NCBI GenBank assembly: GCA_946887105.1
Contig: CAMPKJ010000304.1
Location: forward strand, 1-5,632
Direction of reading: 5' to 3'
Length of the DNA stretch: 5,632 bases
From: an uncultured Acidobacteriota bacterium
GTDB taxonomy: Bacteria > Acidobacteriota > Thermoanaerobaculia > Gp7-AA8
How positions within the stretch are numbered: position 1 is the first letter of the stretch; the number at the start of each line of letters is the position of its first letter. Positions 1-5,590 of the stretch are shown here, piece by piece. The notes under the pieces are model-generated. The model saw only the letters and a program-made list of their open reading frames with translations. It had not been told where the DNA came from and did no database searches. Position numbers and translations under genes: made by a program.

Positions 1-2
1 CG

Positions 3-434
3 GCCGACACCACGTTCGAGCCCGACGAAACACTGTTCGTGAACCTCACCGGCGCGACCAACGCCACGATCGCCGACAACCAGGGTCTCGGCACGATCAC
101 CAACGACGATGGACAGCCGACGGTCACTATCGACGACGACGCTGAGAACGAAGGCACGACACTCACGTTCACACTCACGCTCTCGAGCCTGAGCGCAAGC
201 GACGTGACCGTGAACTACACGACCGCCGACGACACCGCGATGGCCGGAAGTGACTACACCGCGCAGACGAACGTCGCCACGATTCCGGCCGGCAATCTCA
301 CCACGACCGTGAATGTCCCGACCGCCGATGACGCCATCGCTGAGCCGGACGAGACGTTCTTCGTGAATCTCACATCCGCCACCAACGCCACCATCACCGG
401 GAATCAGGGCGTCGGCACGATCACCGACAACGAA
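3..434 (+). repeat. Tandem Calx-beta repeats, 324-bp (108-aa) period
   Basis: Two copies of a coding repeat lie exactly 324 bp apart. The segment encoding EPDETLFVNLTGATNATI starts at 18 and its near-copy EPDETFFVNLTSATNATI starts at 342. Both are followed by NQG-x-GTIT and an acidic turn. The first copy is cut by the window edge and the second runs 111-434. The third base of many codons differs, so the duplication is not very recent. More copies probably lie upstream. Confidence 0.85.
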
Positions 435-890
435 GCCGCGACAGCCGATCTGACCATCGCCAAGACTGCCGCGGTCCCGACCTTCACGGTTGGCGATGCG
501 GTGACGTTCACCATCACCGTGCAGAACCTCGGCCCCGCCGCCGCCAACCTGCTCACCGTCACCGACGTCCTCCCCGCGGGCACGACTCTCGTTTCGGCGA
601 CCGGTCCCGATGCGACCTGCAGCGGCACGACCACGGTCATCTGCACGATCCCGGCCCTGGCCAGCGGCGCATCGACCACCATCACATTGATCGTTACGGC
701 GAATACCGCCACGCCCATCAGCAACACCGCCTCCGTCGCTGCCGCCTCGCCGGCCGATCCGACGCCGTTGAACAACGCCGCCACGGCTACGGTGAGCCCG
801 GCCGGCATCGACGCCGTTCCGACCTTGACGGAGTGGGGACTGTTGCTGCTGGCGCTCGCTCTCGGGTTCGTCGCGATGAGGAGGAGCTAG
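3..890 (+). CDS. Calx-beta / DUF11 repeat surface protein with IPTL-CTERM tail, 3' end (5' truncated by window)
   Basis: This is the C-terminal part of a large exported protein. The frame is open from position 3 and shows no start of its own: the GTG at 39 lies inside a Calx-beta repeat, so the gene begins upstream of the window. In order, it has the end of one Calx-beta repeat (to about 110), a full Calx-beta repeat (111-434) with acidic putative calcium-binding segments (IDDDAENEG, EPDETFFVNL), and a DUF11-type Ig-like domain (about 444-797) with two nearby cysteines that may form a disulfide. It ends in an IPTL-CTERM signal (VPTLTEWG, a hydrophobic helix, then RRS). Such proteins are adhesin- or matrix-like and, from family knowledge, IPTL-CTERM tails are processed by an exosortase (XrtH type) at the membrane. 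Composition is very rich in Thr, Ala and Asn, unlike the downstream enzymes. The binding partner is unknown. Confidence 0.9.
   Translation, partial: ADTTFEPDETLFVNLTGATNATIADNQGLGTITNDDGQPTVTIDDDAENEGTTLTFTLTLSSLSASDVTVNYTTADDTAMAGSDYTAQTNVATIPAGNLTTTVNVPTADDAIAEPDETFFVNLTSATNATITGNQGVGTITDNEAATADLTIAKTAAVPTFTVGDAVTFTITVQNLGPAAANLLTVTDVLPAGTTLVSATGPDATCSGTTTVICTIPALASGASTTITLIVTANTATPISNTASVAAASPADPTPLNNAATATVSPAGIDAVPTLTEWGLLLLALALGFVAMRRS
816..890 (+). other. IPTL-CTERM protein-sorting signal
   Basis: The last 24 residues follow the IPTL-CTERM pattern: V-P-T-L-T-E-W-G, about 13 hydrophobic residues (LLLLALALGFVAM), then basic RRS and stop. The first residue is Val rather than Ile, which the family tolerates. 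It predicts export followed by membrane anchoring and cleavage. No exosortase gene is present in this window. Confidence 0.85.
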
Positions 891-895
891 CGCCG
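887..895. repeat. Left 9-bp direct repeat (putative target-site duplication)
   Basis: CTAGCGCCG occurs here and again at 991-999, exactly flush with both ends of the palindromic element between them. The flanking bases differ (G886/A990 and T896/A1000), so the match is exactly 9 bp. This copy contains the TAG stop codon (888-890) of the upstream gene. Confidence 0.6.
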
Positions 896-990
896 TGTCT
901 CGCCTAAAAACGGGGGTGCTTTGCGGCGGCGGCGCAGCAGACGGCCCACCGGCGCTGCAAAGCACCGGCGGTTTCAAGCGTGACGCGACA
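896..990. mobile_element. MITE-like 95-bp palindromic element
   Basis: This non-coding element begins TGTCTCGCC and ends GCGTCGCG-complementary, so that its termini are TGTC...GACA (7 of the outermost 9 positions match as inverted repeats). It contains a strong central inverted repeat, GGTGCTTTGC (915-924) against GCAAAGCACC (957-966). Outside the central stem the arms are imperfectly complementary and differ in length by 5 nt. It is bounded on both sides, with no gap, by the 9-bp direct repeat CTAGCGCCG. Terminal inverted repeats plus a flush duplication and no coding capacity are the signature of a miniature inverted-repeat transposable element moved by a transposase elsewhere in the genome. 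I cannot assign an IS family. The alternative is a plain intergenic hairpin with a chance direct repeat. Confidence 0.55.
915..966. terminator. Strong intergenic hairpin, possible terminator
   Basis: A perfect 10-bp stem (915-924 with 957-966) continues inward with a G-U pair and further G-C pairs to about 932/949, leaving a loop of about 16 nt. On the plus strand no clear T-run follows (GGCGGTTTC), so it is a poor intrinsic terminator for the upstream gene. On the minus strand the stem is followed by CCCGTTTTT (complement of 906-914), which is nearer the classical form, but no minus-strand gene is visible to use it. It could still slow transcription or protect the 3' end of the upstream mRNA. 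Confidence 0.4.
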
Positions 991-999
991 CTAGCGCCG
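991..999. repeat. Right 9-bp direct repeat (putative target-site duplication)
   Basis: This is the second copy of CTAGCGCCG, beginning directly after the GACA end of the palindromic element. If the duplication is real, the pre-insertion site had a single copy, and the galU upstream region was originally about 34 bp from the stop codon of the preceding gene. Confidence 0.6.
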
Positions 1000-1007
1000 A
1001 CGCCGCC

Positions 1008-1018
1008 TGCGATATCCT
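1008..1018 (+). promoter_or_regulatory. Possible promoter -10 region for the galU operon
   Basis: TGCGATATCCT lies 10 nt before the galU ATG and contains a TANNNT-type box (TATCCT, 1013-1018) in an otherwise very GC-rich stretch. No convincing -35 box is visible, and no Shine-Dalgarno sequence lies between this box and the ATG. A leaderless or very short-leader transcript would fit. The call rests on a weak motif and position only. Confidence 0.25.
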
Positions 1019-1028
1019 CCGCCCCGAC

Positions 1029-1892
1029 ATGAACCCGCTACGCACGTGCGTCTTCCCCTGTGCCGGTTTCGGCACGCGGTTTTTCCCGGCCACCAAAGTC
1101 ATCCCGAAGGAAATGCTGCCGCTGGTCGACAAGCCGATCCTGCAGTACGGGATCGAGGAGGCGCGCGACTCCGGCCTCGACAAGCTGGTCATCGTCACGT
1201 CGAAAGGGAAGGAGTCGATCTTCGATCACTTCGACCGCACGGCAGAGCTGGAACGTTCGCTGCGCGAGCGCGGCAAGGACGAGCTCCTCGCCGAGGTCGA
1301 TGCGGTCAGCCGCATGGTCGACCTGATTGCCGTGCGCCAGAAGGAAGCGCTCGGACTCGGACACGCCGTGCTCACCGCGCGCGATGCGGTCGGCAACGAG
1401 CCGTTCGGCGTCGTGCTGCCGGATGACGTCATCCTCGCCGAAGTTCCCGCGCTGTTGCAGATGCGGCGCGTTTTCGAAGACACGGGCCGGCCCGTCGTCG
1501 CCCTGATGGAAGTGTCGGAGGAAGAGACGTCGCGCTACGGCATCGTCGCGGGCGAGCTCGTGTCCAATCGCCGTTTCCGCGTCACCGAGATGGTCGAGAA
1601 GCCGAAGTCGAATCCGCCCTCGCGCTACGCGATCATCGGCCGCTACATCCTTCCGCCGGAGATCTTCCCGTTGCTCGAGAAAACGCAGCAGGGCGCGGGC
1701 GGCGAGATCCAGCTCACCGACGCGATGGCGGAGCTGGTGCGCAGCGGCGATTTCTACGGTTACGTCTTCGAAGGCACGCGCTACGACGCCGGCGAGAAGC
1801 TCGGCTACCTCAAGGCCACCGTCGATTACGCGCTGCGTCATCCGAATCTCGGACGCGAGTTCCGCGATTACCTCAAAGACGCCGTCTCGTGA
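1029..1892 (+). CDS. galU: UTP--glucose-1-phosphate uridylyltransferase (GalU)
   Basis: GalU makes UDP-glucose and pyrophosphate from UTP and glucose-1-phosphate in the cytoplasm. UDP-glucose feeds surface polysaccharide, glycolipid and sugar-nucleotide synthesis. The 287 residues match the usual bacterial GalU length. The nucleotide-binding signature GFGTRFFPATKVIPKEML spans residues 13-30, followed by VDKP (33-36). Other family marks are RQKEALGLGHAVL (103-115), the metal-binding LPDD (130-133), VEKPK (189-193), GEIQLTDAM (225-233) and RYDAGEKLGYLKA (251-263). The start is the first ATG in frame and puts the signature at the expected distance. No Shine-Dalgarno is seen. It is the first gene of the run, and its TGA overlaps the next gene's GTG (GTGA). 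The GTRFFPATK form and the rest of the chain favour GalU over the related RmlA thymidylyltransferases. Confidence 0.96.
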   Translation: MNPLRTCVFPCAGFGTRFFPATKVIPKEMLPLVDKPILQYGIEEARDSGLDKLVIVTSKGKESIFDHFDRTAELERSLRERGKDELLAEVDAVSRMVDLIAVRQKEALGLGHAVLTARDAVGNEPFGVVLPDDVILAEVPALLQMRRVFEDTGRPVVALMEVSEEETSRYGIVAGELVSNRRFRVTEMVEKPKSNPPSRYAIIGRYILPPEIFPLLEKTQQGAGGEIQLTDAMAELVRSGDFYGYVFEGTRYDAGEKLGYLKATVDYALRHPNLGREFRDYLKDAVS

Positions 1893-2362
1893 GAAAGATC
1901 GATCTCCTCGACCTCTCGGATGAAGCGCGCGATCTGATCCGCGAGTGTGAGGCGCAGGGAGAGCGGACGTTCTTCGAGCGCAATGGCCGTCCCGTGGCGG
2001 TGCTGGTCTCGTACGACGAGTACCTCGCGCTGCGCGAGACCATCGAGATCGCGAACGACTCGCTGCTGTTTGCGAAGCTCGCCGAGGCGGACGAAGAGAC
2101 GCCGGTGGAGGCGGACAAACGCCTGCCGCGGTTGCGGATCACGCGCGCGGGGCAGGCAGGCCTCGAGGCCCTCGCCGGCATCGAGCGGCGGCTCGTGCTC
2201 TCTACGCTCGTGAGAATCAACGACAACCCGATCGCGGGCGCGCCGCTGTTCGAGCCGCTGAAAGGGCTCTGGTCGCACCGCAGCGGCGAGGTGCGCATCA
2301 TCTACAAGATCGTTGCGGACGCACGCATGGTGGTCATTCTCAGCATCAGCCGGGCCTCGTAA
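1889..2362 (+). CDS. Single-chain Phd/YefM antitoxin-RelE toxin fusion
   Basis: This 157-residue protein looks like both halves of a type II toxin-antitoxin pair in one frame. Residues 1-60 resemble a Phd/YefM antitoxin: an N-terminal strand-helix, then ERNGRPVAVLVSYDEYLAL (30-48) and RETIEIANDSLL, the region that in family members leads into the toxin-binding helix. Residues 61-80 form an acidic linker (EADEETPVEADKR). Residues 81-157 resemble a RelE/ParE toxin: a basic strand (RLRITRAGQAGLEAL), helices, NDNP (111-114), LKGLW (124-128), EVRIIYKI (134-141) and a last strand, VVILSISRAS. The usual His-Arg after that strand reads Ser154-Arg155, and the chain stops two residues later, so RNase activity is uncertain. 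The GTG start overlaps the galU stop by 4 nt, implying translational coupling; there is no clear Shine-Dalgarno. The fusion could be a self-inhibited toxin, a DNA-binding regulator, or a decayed system. Domain identity is from recalled family patterns. Confidence 0.8.
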   Translation: MRKIDLLDLSDEARDLIRECEAQGERTFFERNGRPVAVLVSYDEYLALRETIEIANDSLLFAKLAEADEETPVEADKRLPRLRITRAGQAGLEALAGIERRLVLSTLVRINDNPIAGAPLFEPLKGLWSHRSGEVRIIYKIVADARMVVILSISRAS

Positions 2363-2376
2363 TAAGATCCGCGCCT

Positions 2377-2970
2377 GTGAAACTGATCCTTGCCTCGGCG
2401 TCGCCCCGGCGGCGCGAGCTGCTCGCCTCGATCGGCCTCGACTTCGAGGTCCTGCCGAGCAATGTCCCCGAGGTGCATCGCGAGGGAGAAGCGCCGGAGG
2501 AGTACGTCGCGCGGCTTTCGCGGGACAAGGCCAGGGCGCTGGCGGAAACGCATCCATCGCGATGGGTGATCGCCGCCGACACCACCGTGCTGCTTGGCGA
2601 TCAGCTGCTCGAGAAGCCGGTCGACGCGGCCGATGCGGCGCGGATGCTGGCCACGATCGCAGGACAAACGCACATCGTCTATACCGGCGTCACGCTCGAA
2701 AATGCGGAGCGCGACTACAGGGAAACGCGCGTCGCGGAGTCGGAAGTACGCATGCTGCCGCTCTCCCCGCAGGAGATCGAGTGGTACGTTCGCACCGGCG
2801 AGCCGCTCGATAAAGCGGGCGCGTATGCCGTTCAGGGGATCGGCGCGATGTTCATCGAATCCATCCACGGCAGCTACACGAACGTAGTCGGACTGCCGCT
2901 TGCTACGCTGTTCCAGATGTTGCGGCGCGCGGGGATCGATCCGCTCGCGAAAACGGGAGTGAACCAATGA
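2377..2970 (+). CDS. maf: Maf family nucleoside triphosphate pyrophosphatase (dTTP/UTP type)
   Basis: Maf proteins hydrolyse nucleoside triphosphates to monophosphates and pyrophosphate. They sanitise the nucleotide pool and are linked to septum formation in some bacteria. The 197 residues are the usual length. The Maf signature SASPRRREL (7-15) is present, as are EEYVARLSRDKA (41-52), VIAADTTV with the catalytic Asp68, LEKP (78-81), TGEPLDKAGAYAVQG (140-154) and GSYTNVVGLPL (165-175). The GEPLDKAGAY and GSY...VVGLPL forms resemble the YhdE (dTTP/UTP) subgroup rather than the YceF (m7GTP) subgroup, which usually carries a DCAGSY-like version. The start is GTG, 14 nt after the stop of the fusion gene; a start further downstream would cut into the signature. 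TAAGAT (2363-2368) in the gap is a faint -10-like box. The stop overlaps the next start as ATGA. Confidence 0.95.
   Translation: MKLILASASPRRRELLASIGLDFEVLPSNVPEVHREGEAPEEYVARLSRDKARALAETHPSRWVIAADTTVLLGDQLLEKPVDAADAARMLATIAGQTHIVYTGVTLENAERDYRETRVAESEVRMLPLSPQEIEWYVRTGEPLDKAGAYAVQGIGAMFIESIHGSYTNVVGLPLATLFQMLRRAGIDPLAKTGVNQ
2955..2959 (+). promoter_or_regulatory. Ribosome binding site of the MCE gene
   Basis: GGGAG lies 7 nt before the ATG at 2967, inside the 3' end of maf. It is the clearest Shine-Dalgarno sequence in the window and supports this ATG, which overlaps the maf TGA by 4 nt. Confidence 0.6.
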
Positions 2971-4502
2971 CGTCAGCTGCAAAAGTCGGCATCGTGATGT
3001 TGTTCGCGCTGGCCGTGCTCGGCTACTTCGTCCTCAGGATCGAGGACATCAATCTCAGTCGCTCGCGGACGACGCGCGTGGTGAAGGCCGTGTTCGAAGA
3101 CGTGGCGGGACTCGATGACGAGTCGGCGGTGCGCATCGCCGGCGTCCGCAAGGGACACGTCACCGACATCAGAGTGCTCCCGGACGGACGCGCCGAAGTG
3201 ACGCTGCAGGTCGATGATGATGTCCCGCTGCACGCGAACGCACAGGCGAAAGTCGCGAACCTCGGCCTCCTCGGCGAGAAGTACATCGAGCTCGATCCCG
3301 GAACGCCGAACACCCCGGTCCTGGCGACGGACGGCGTCGTCACGTTGCGCGGAACGCAGCCAGCCACATTCGACGACGTGACGGATCAAGTCGCGGCGAT
3401 CGCGGAAGACGTCAAAGCGATCACCACTTCCATGCGCGCGGTCATGGGCGGTCCGTCCGGACAGGAGCGCCTCGAGGAGATCGTCGAGAACGTTCGCGGC
3501 ATCACCGCGGACGTGCGGCTGCTGATCTCCGCCAATCGTGAGAACGTCGATGCCACGCTGCTCAACACGCGCGAGATCACCGCGCACCTGCGTACCGAGA
3601 TCCCGCGGCTCGCGGCGACGCTCGATCGCGTCGCCAATCAGATCGGCGGAACCGTTGGTGAGAATCGTCCCGACGTTCGCGAGGTCGTGCAGAACCTGAA
3701 GGGCCTGTCCGCCGATCTGCGCGTGACCGCCGACAATCTCAACGCCATCACCGGCCAGGTGAAGAGCGGTGAGGGGACGGTCGGCAAGTTGTTCTACAGC
3801 GATGAAGCGCACGACAAGCTGACCAGCGCATTGACGTCGGTCGAAGGCGGCGTGAAGTCGCTGCAGGAAACCCTCGGACGCGCCAATCGCATCCAGATGG
3901 ACCTGGGCATCAAGGCCGACTACTACGCCGGTCTGAGCGACGAGAAGATCGACGGCGTGCAGACGGTCGAAGGCAGCGCGCGCTCGGCGGTCGGGCTGCG
4001 CCTGATCCCGAATCCCGATCGCAACCGCTTCTACAACATCGAGCTCGCCGACGATCCGCGCGGACGCAAGCGCGAGAAGACGCAGATCGAGACGCGCACC
4101 AATCCGGCCACGGGCGAGTCGACCACGATCGTCACCGAGACCACGAAGTACGACCGCGATTTCGTGCTCTCCGCGCAGGCGGGCTGGGTGCTCGACGATC
4201 TCTCGCTGCGCGTCGGCCTCTTCGATTCGACCGGCGGCGTCGGCGCCGATTACCGGATGAGCGACCGCCTGAGTGTCACCGGCGAGGCGTTCGATTTCGG
4301 CAAGAAGCGCGATGACAATCCGCACATCCGCCTGTTCGGCGAGTACGTGTTCCGCCACGAGAAGCCGCACACGCCGCAGCTCTTCGTGACCAGCGGCGTC
4401 GACAATCCGCTGAACGATACGGCCTTCGTGTTCGGCGGCGGCATCCGCTGGCGCGATGAAGATCTGAAGTACCTGATCGGCAGCATCCCGCTCGGAAACT
4501 AG
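2967..4502 (+). CDS. Long MCE-domain (MlaD-like) lipid transport protein with C-terminal beta-rich domain
   Basis: MCE proteins bind and ferry phospholipids or other hydrophobic molecules between inner and outer membranes, usually as the periplasmic substrate-binding part of an ABC system. Seen here: one N-terminal membrane helix (about residues 7-23, inner-membrane anchor); an MCE domain (about 37-115, with VRIAGVRKGHVTDIRV and GLLGEKYIEL); and a long helical stretch (about 134-308) with two related segments, EIVENVRGITADVRLLI (171-187) and EVVQNLKGLSADLRVTA (239-255). It also has the SGEGTVGKLFYSDE motif (267-280) common after MCE helices. Residues 310-511 look like alternating beta strands and turns (for example RNRFYNIELADDP, LSLRVGLFDSTGGVGADYR, IRLFGEYVF, FVFGGGIRW) with a charged hairpin near 366-397. 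This resembles an outer-membrane barrel, though it ends in Asn rather than an aromatic residue. At 511 residues it is far longer than E. coli MlaD. No permease or ATPase gene (MlaE/MlaF) is in the window. Confidence 0.88.
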   Translation: MTSAAKVGIVMLFALAVLGYFVLRIEDINLSRSRTTRVVKAVFEDVAGLDDESAVRIAGVRKGHVTDIRVLPDGRAEVTLQVDDDVPLHANAQAKVANLGLLGEKYIELDPGTPNTPVLATDGVVTLRGTQPATFDDVTDQVAAIAEDVKAITTSMRAVMGGPSGQERLEEIVENVRGITADVRLLISANRENVDATLLNTREITAHLRTEIPRLAATLDRVANQIGGTVGENRPDVREVVQNLKGLSADLRVTADNLNAITGQVKSGEGTVGKLFYSDEAHDKLTSALTSVEGGVKSLQETLGRANRIQMDLGIKADYYAGLSDEKIDGVQTVEGSARSAVGLRLIPNPDRNRFYNIELADDPRGRKREKTQIETRTNPATGESTTIVTETTKYDRDFVLSAQAGWVLDDLSLRVGLFDSTGGVGADYRMSDRLSVTGEAFDFGKKRDDNPHIRLFGEYVFRHEKPHTPQLFVTSGVDNPLNDTAFVFGGGIRWRDEDLKYLIGSIPLGN

Positions 4503-4507
4503 TGCCG

Positions 4508-5590
4508 ATGCTGCAGACCATCCTGATGTTCGGCGGCCGGTCGGCCGAGCACGAAGTCTCGATTCTCTCCGCACGTTCGGTGGCCAACGCGGCGCCGAAA
4601 GAGCGCATCGCCATCACGCCGGTCTGCATCGCGCGCGACGGGCGCTTCGTGGCGCCGGAACGCAGCGCGCGCATTCTCGCGGGCGAGGAGAAGAGCGCGA
4701 CCGGCGACGCCGGTTTCTCGTTCGAGGCGTGGTCGCGCGATGCGGCCATCGACGTCGTCTTTCCTCTCATCCATGGCACCGGAGGCGAGGACGGATCGCT
4801 GCAGGGATACCTGGAGATGCTCGGATTGCCGTACGTCGGCAGCGGCGTGACGGCATCCGCCGTGGGCATGGACAAGGTGCACATGAAGCAGGCCTTCGCC
4901 GCGGCCAAGCTGCCGATGGTCGATTACGTGCCCGTGCTGGAGCACGAGTGGCGTCACGAGCGCGAACGCGTGACGCGTGCGGTCGCGAACGCGCTGCGCC
5001 TTCCGTACTTCGTCAAGCCGGCCAACAGCGGCTCGTCGGTGGGCGTGAAGAAGGTGAAGAACGACCAGGACCTGACCGCCGCGATCGAGCACGCGTTTCG
5101 TTTCGACGAGAAGGTGCTGGTGGAACGCGGCGTCGACGCGCGCGAGCTCGAGGTGGCGGTGCTCGGCAATGAGAAGGCGGAGGCGTCGGTGCCGGGCGAG
5201 ATCATCGCCGGCGGCGAGTTCTACGACTACGCCGACAAGTACGTCGAGACCAAATCGCAGCTGGTGATCCCCGCGAAACTGGCCGCCGACCGCACCGAGG
5301 AACTGCGCCGGCTCGCGCTGGCCGCGTTCAAAGCCATCGGCGCATCCGGCTTCGCGCGCGTCGACTTCTTCCTCGAGCGCGGCACGAACCGCCTGGTCGT
5401 GAACGAGATCAACACCATCCCCGGCTTCACGAACATCTCCATGTATCCGAAGCTGTGGGAAGCGACCGAGCTCAAATACCCGCGCCTGATCGAGCGCCTG
5501 ATCGCTCTCGGCATCGAACGCTCCCAGAACCGCCGCGAGCGCGCCCGATCGACGATGCAGTGGTTCGACGAGGTGAAGGCGATTACGTAG
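4508..5590 (+). CDS. ddl: D-alanine--D-alanine ligase
   Basis: Ddl joins two D-alanines with ATP in the cytoplasm to make the terminal dipeptide of peptidoglycan precursors. It is an ATP-grasp enzyme of about 360 residues, the usual size. Counting from the ATG: FGGRSAEHEVS (8-18) with the conserved substrate-binding Glu; HGTGGEDGSLQGYLE (89-103); PYVGSG and the DKVHMK segment (108-127); YFVKPANSGSSVGV (167-180); FYDYADKY (238-245), whose Tyr is typical of D-Ala-D-Ala rather than D-Ala-D-Lac ligases; ARVDFF (283-288); and VNEINTIPGFTNISMYP (298-314), with metal-binding Glu/Asn and Ser. I chose the ATG at 4508, which places the GG loop where most Ddl proteins have it. A GTG at 4502, overlapping the MCE stop by 1 nt, would add two residues. 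No strong Shine-Dalgarno is seen, so coupling to the MCE gene is likely. Confidence 0.96.
   Translation: MLQTILMFGGRSAEHEVSILSARSVANAAPKERIAITPVCIARDGRFVAPERSARILAGEEKSATGDAGFSFEAWSRDAAIDVVFPLIHGTGGEDGSLQGYLEMLGLPYVGSGVTASAVGMDKVHMKQAFAAAKLPMVDYVPVLEHEWRHERERVTRAVANALRLPYFVKPANSGSSVGVKKVKNDQDLTAAIEHAFRFDEKVLVERGVDARELEVAVLGNEKAEASVPGEIIAGGEFYDYADKYVETKSQLVIPAKLAADRTEELRRLALAAFKAIGASGFARVDFFLERGTNRLVVNEINTIPGFTNISMYPKLWEATELKYPRLIERLIALGIERSQNRRERARSTMQWFDEVKAIT

Noticed and set aside
39..41. GTG as the true start of the Calx-beta protein
   Set aside because: It encodes the Val of the conserved LFVNLT in a Calx-beta repeat whose first half reads in frame upstream to position 3, so the gene is cut by the window.
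404..808. 134-codon minus-strand frame opposite the DUF11 domain
   Set aside because: It is hydrophobic and Val/Ala-rich only because it is the complement of Thr/Asn/Ala codons in the repeat protein, and no start signal or domain is seen.
896..990. CRISPR repeat or riboswitch in the intergenic region
   Set aside because: There is one palindrome with no repeat-spacer series, and no known aptamer core could be recognised; the flush direct repeats fit an insertion better.
1038..1841. 267-codon minus-strand open frame opposite galU
   Set aside because: It is the complement-frame shadow of galU; composition is dominated by Arg, Asp, Leu and Ala, with no motif.
2973..4574. 533-codon open frame on the minus strand opposite the MCE gene
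   Set aside because: It mirrors the MCE gene in a GC-rich sequence, runs into ddl, has an Arg/Ala/Asp-rich composition with no recognisable domain, and the plus-strand frame has clear MCE features.
4508..5590. VanA-type D-Ala-D-Lac ligase (glycopeptide resistance)
   Set aside because: The FYDYADKY segment carries the tyrosine typical of ordinary D-Ala-D-Ala ligases, and no other van genes are nearby.
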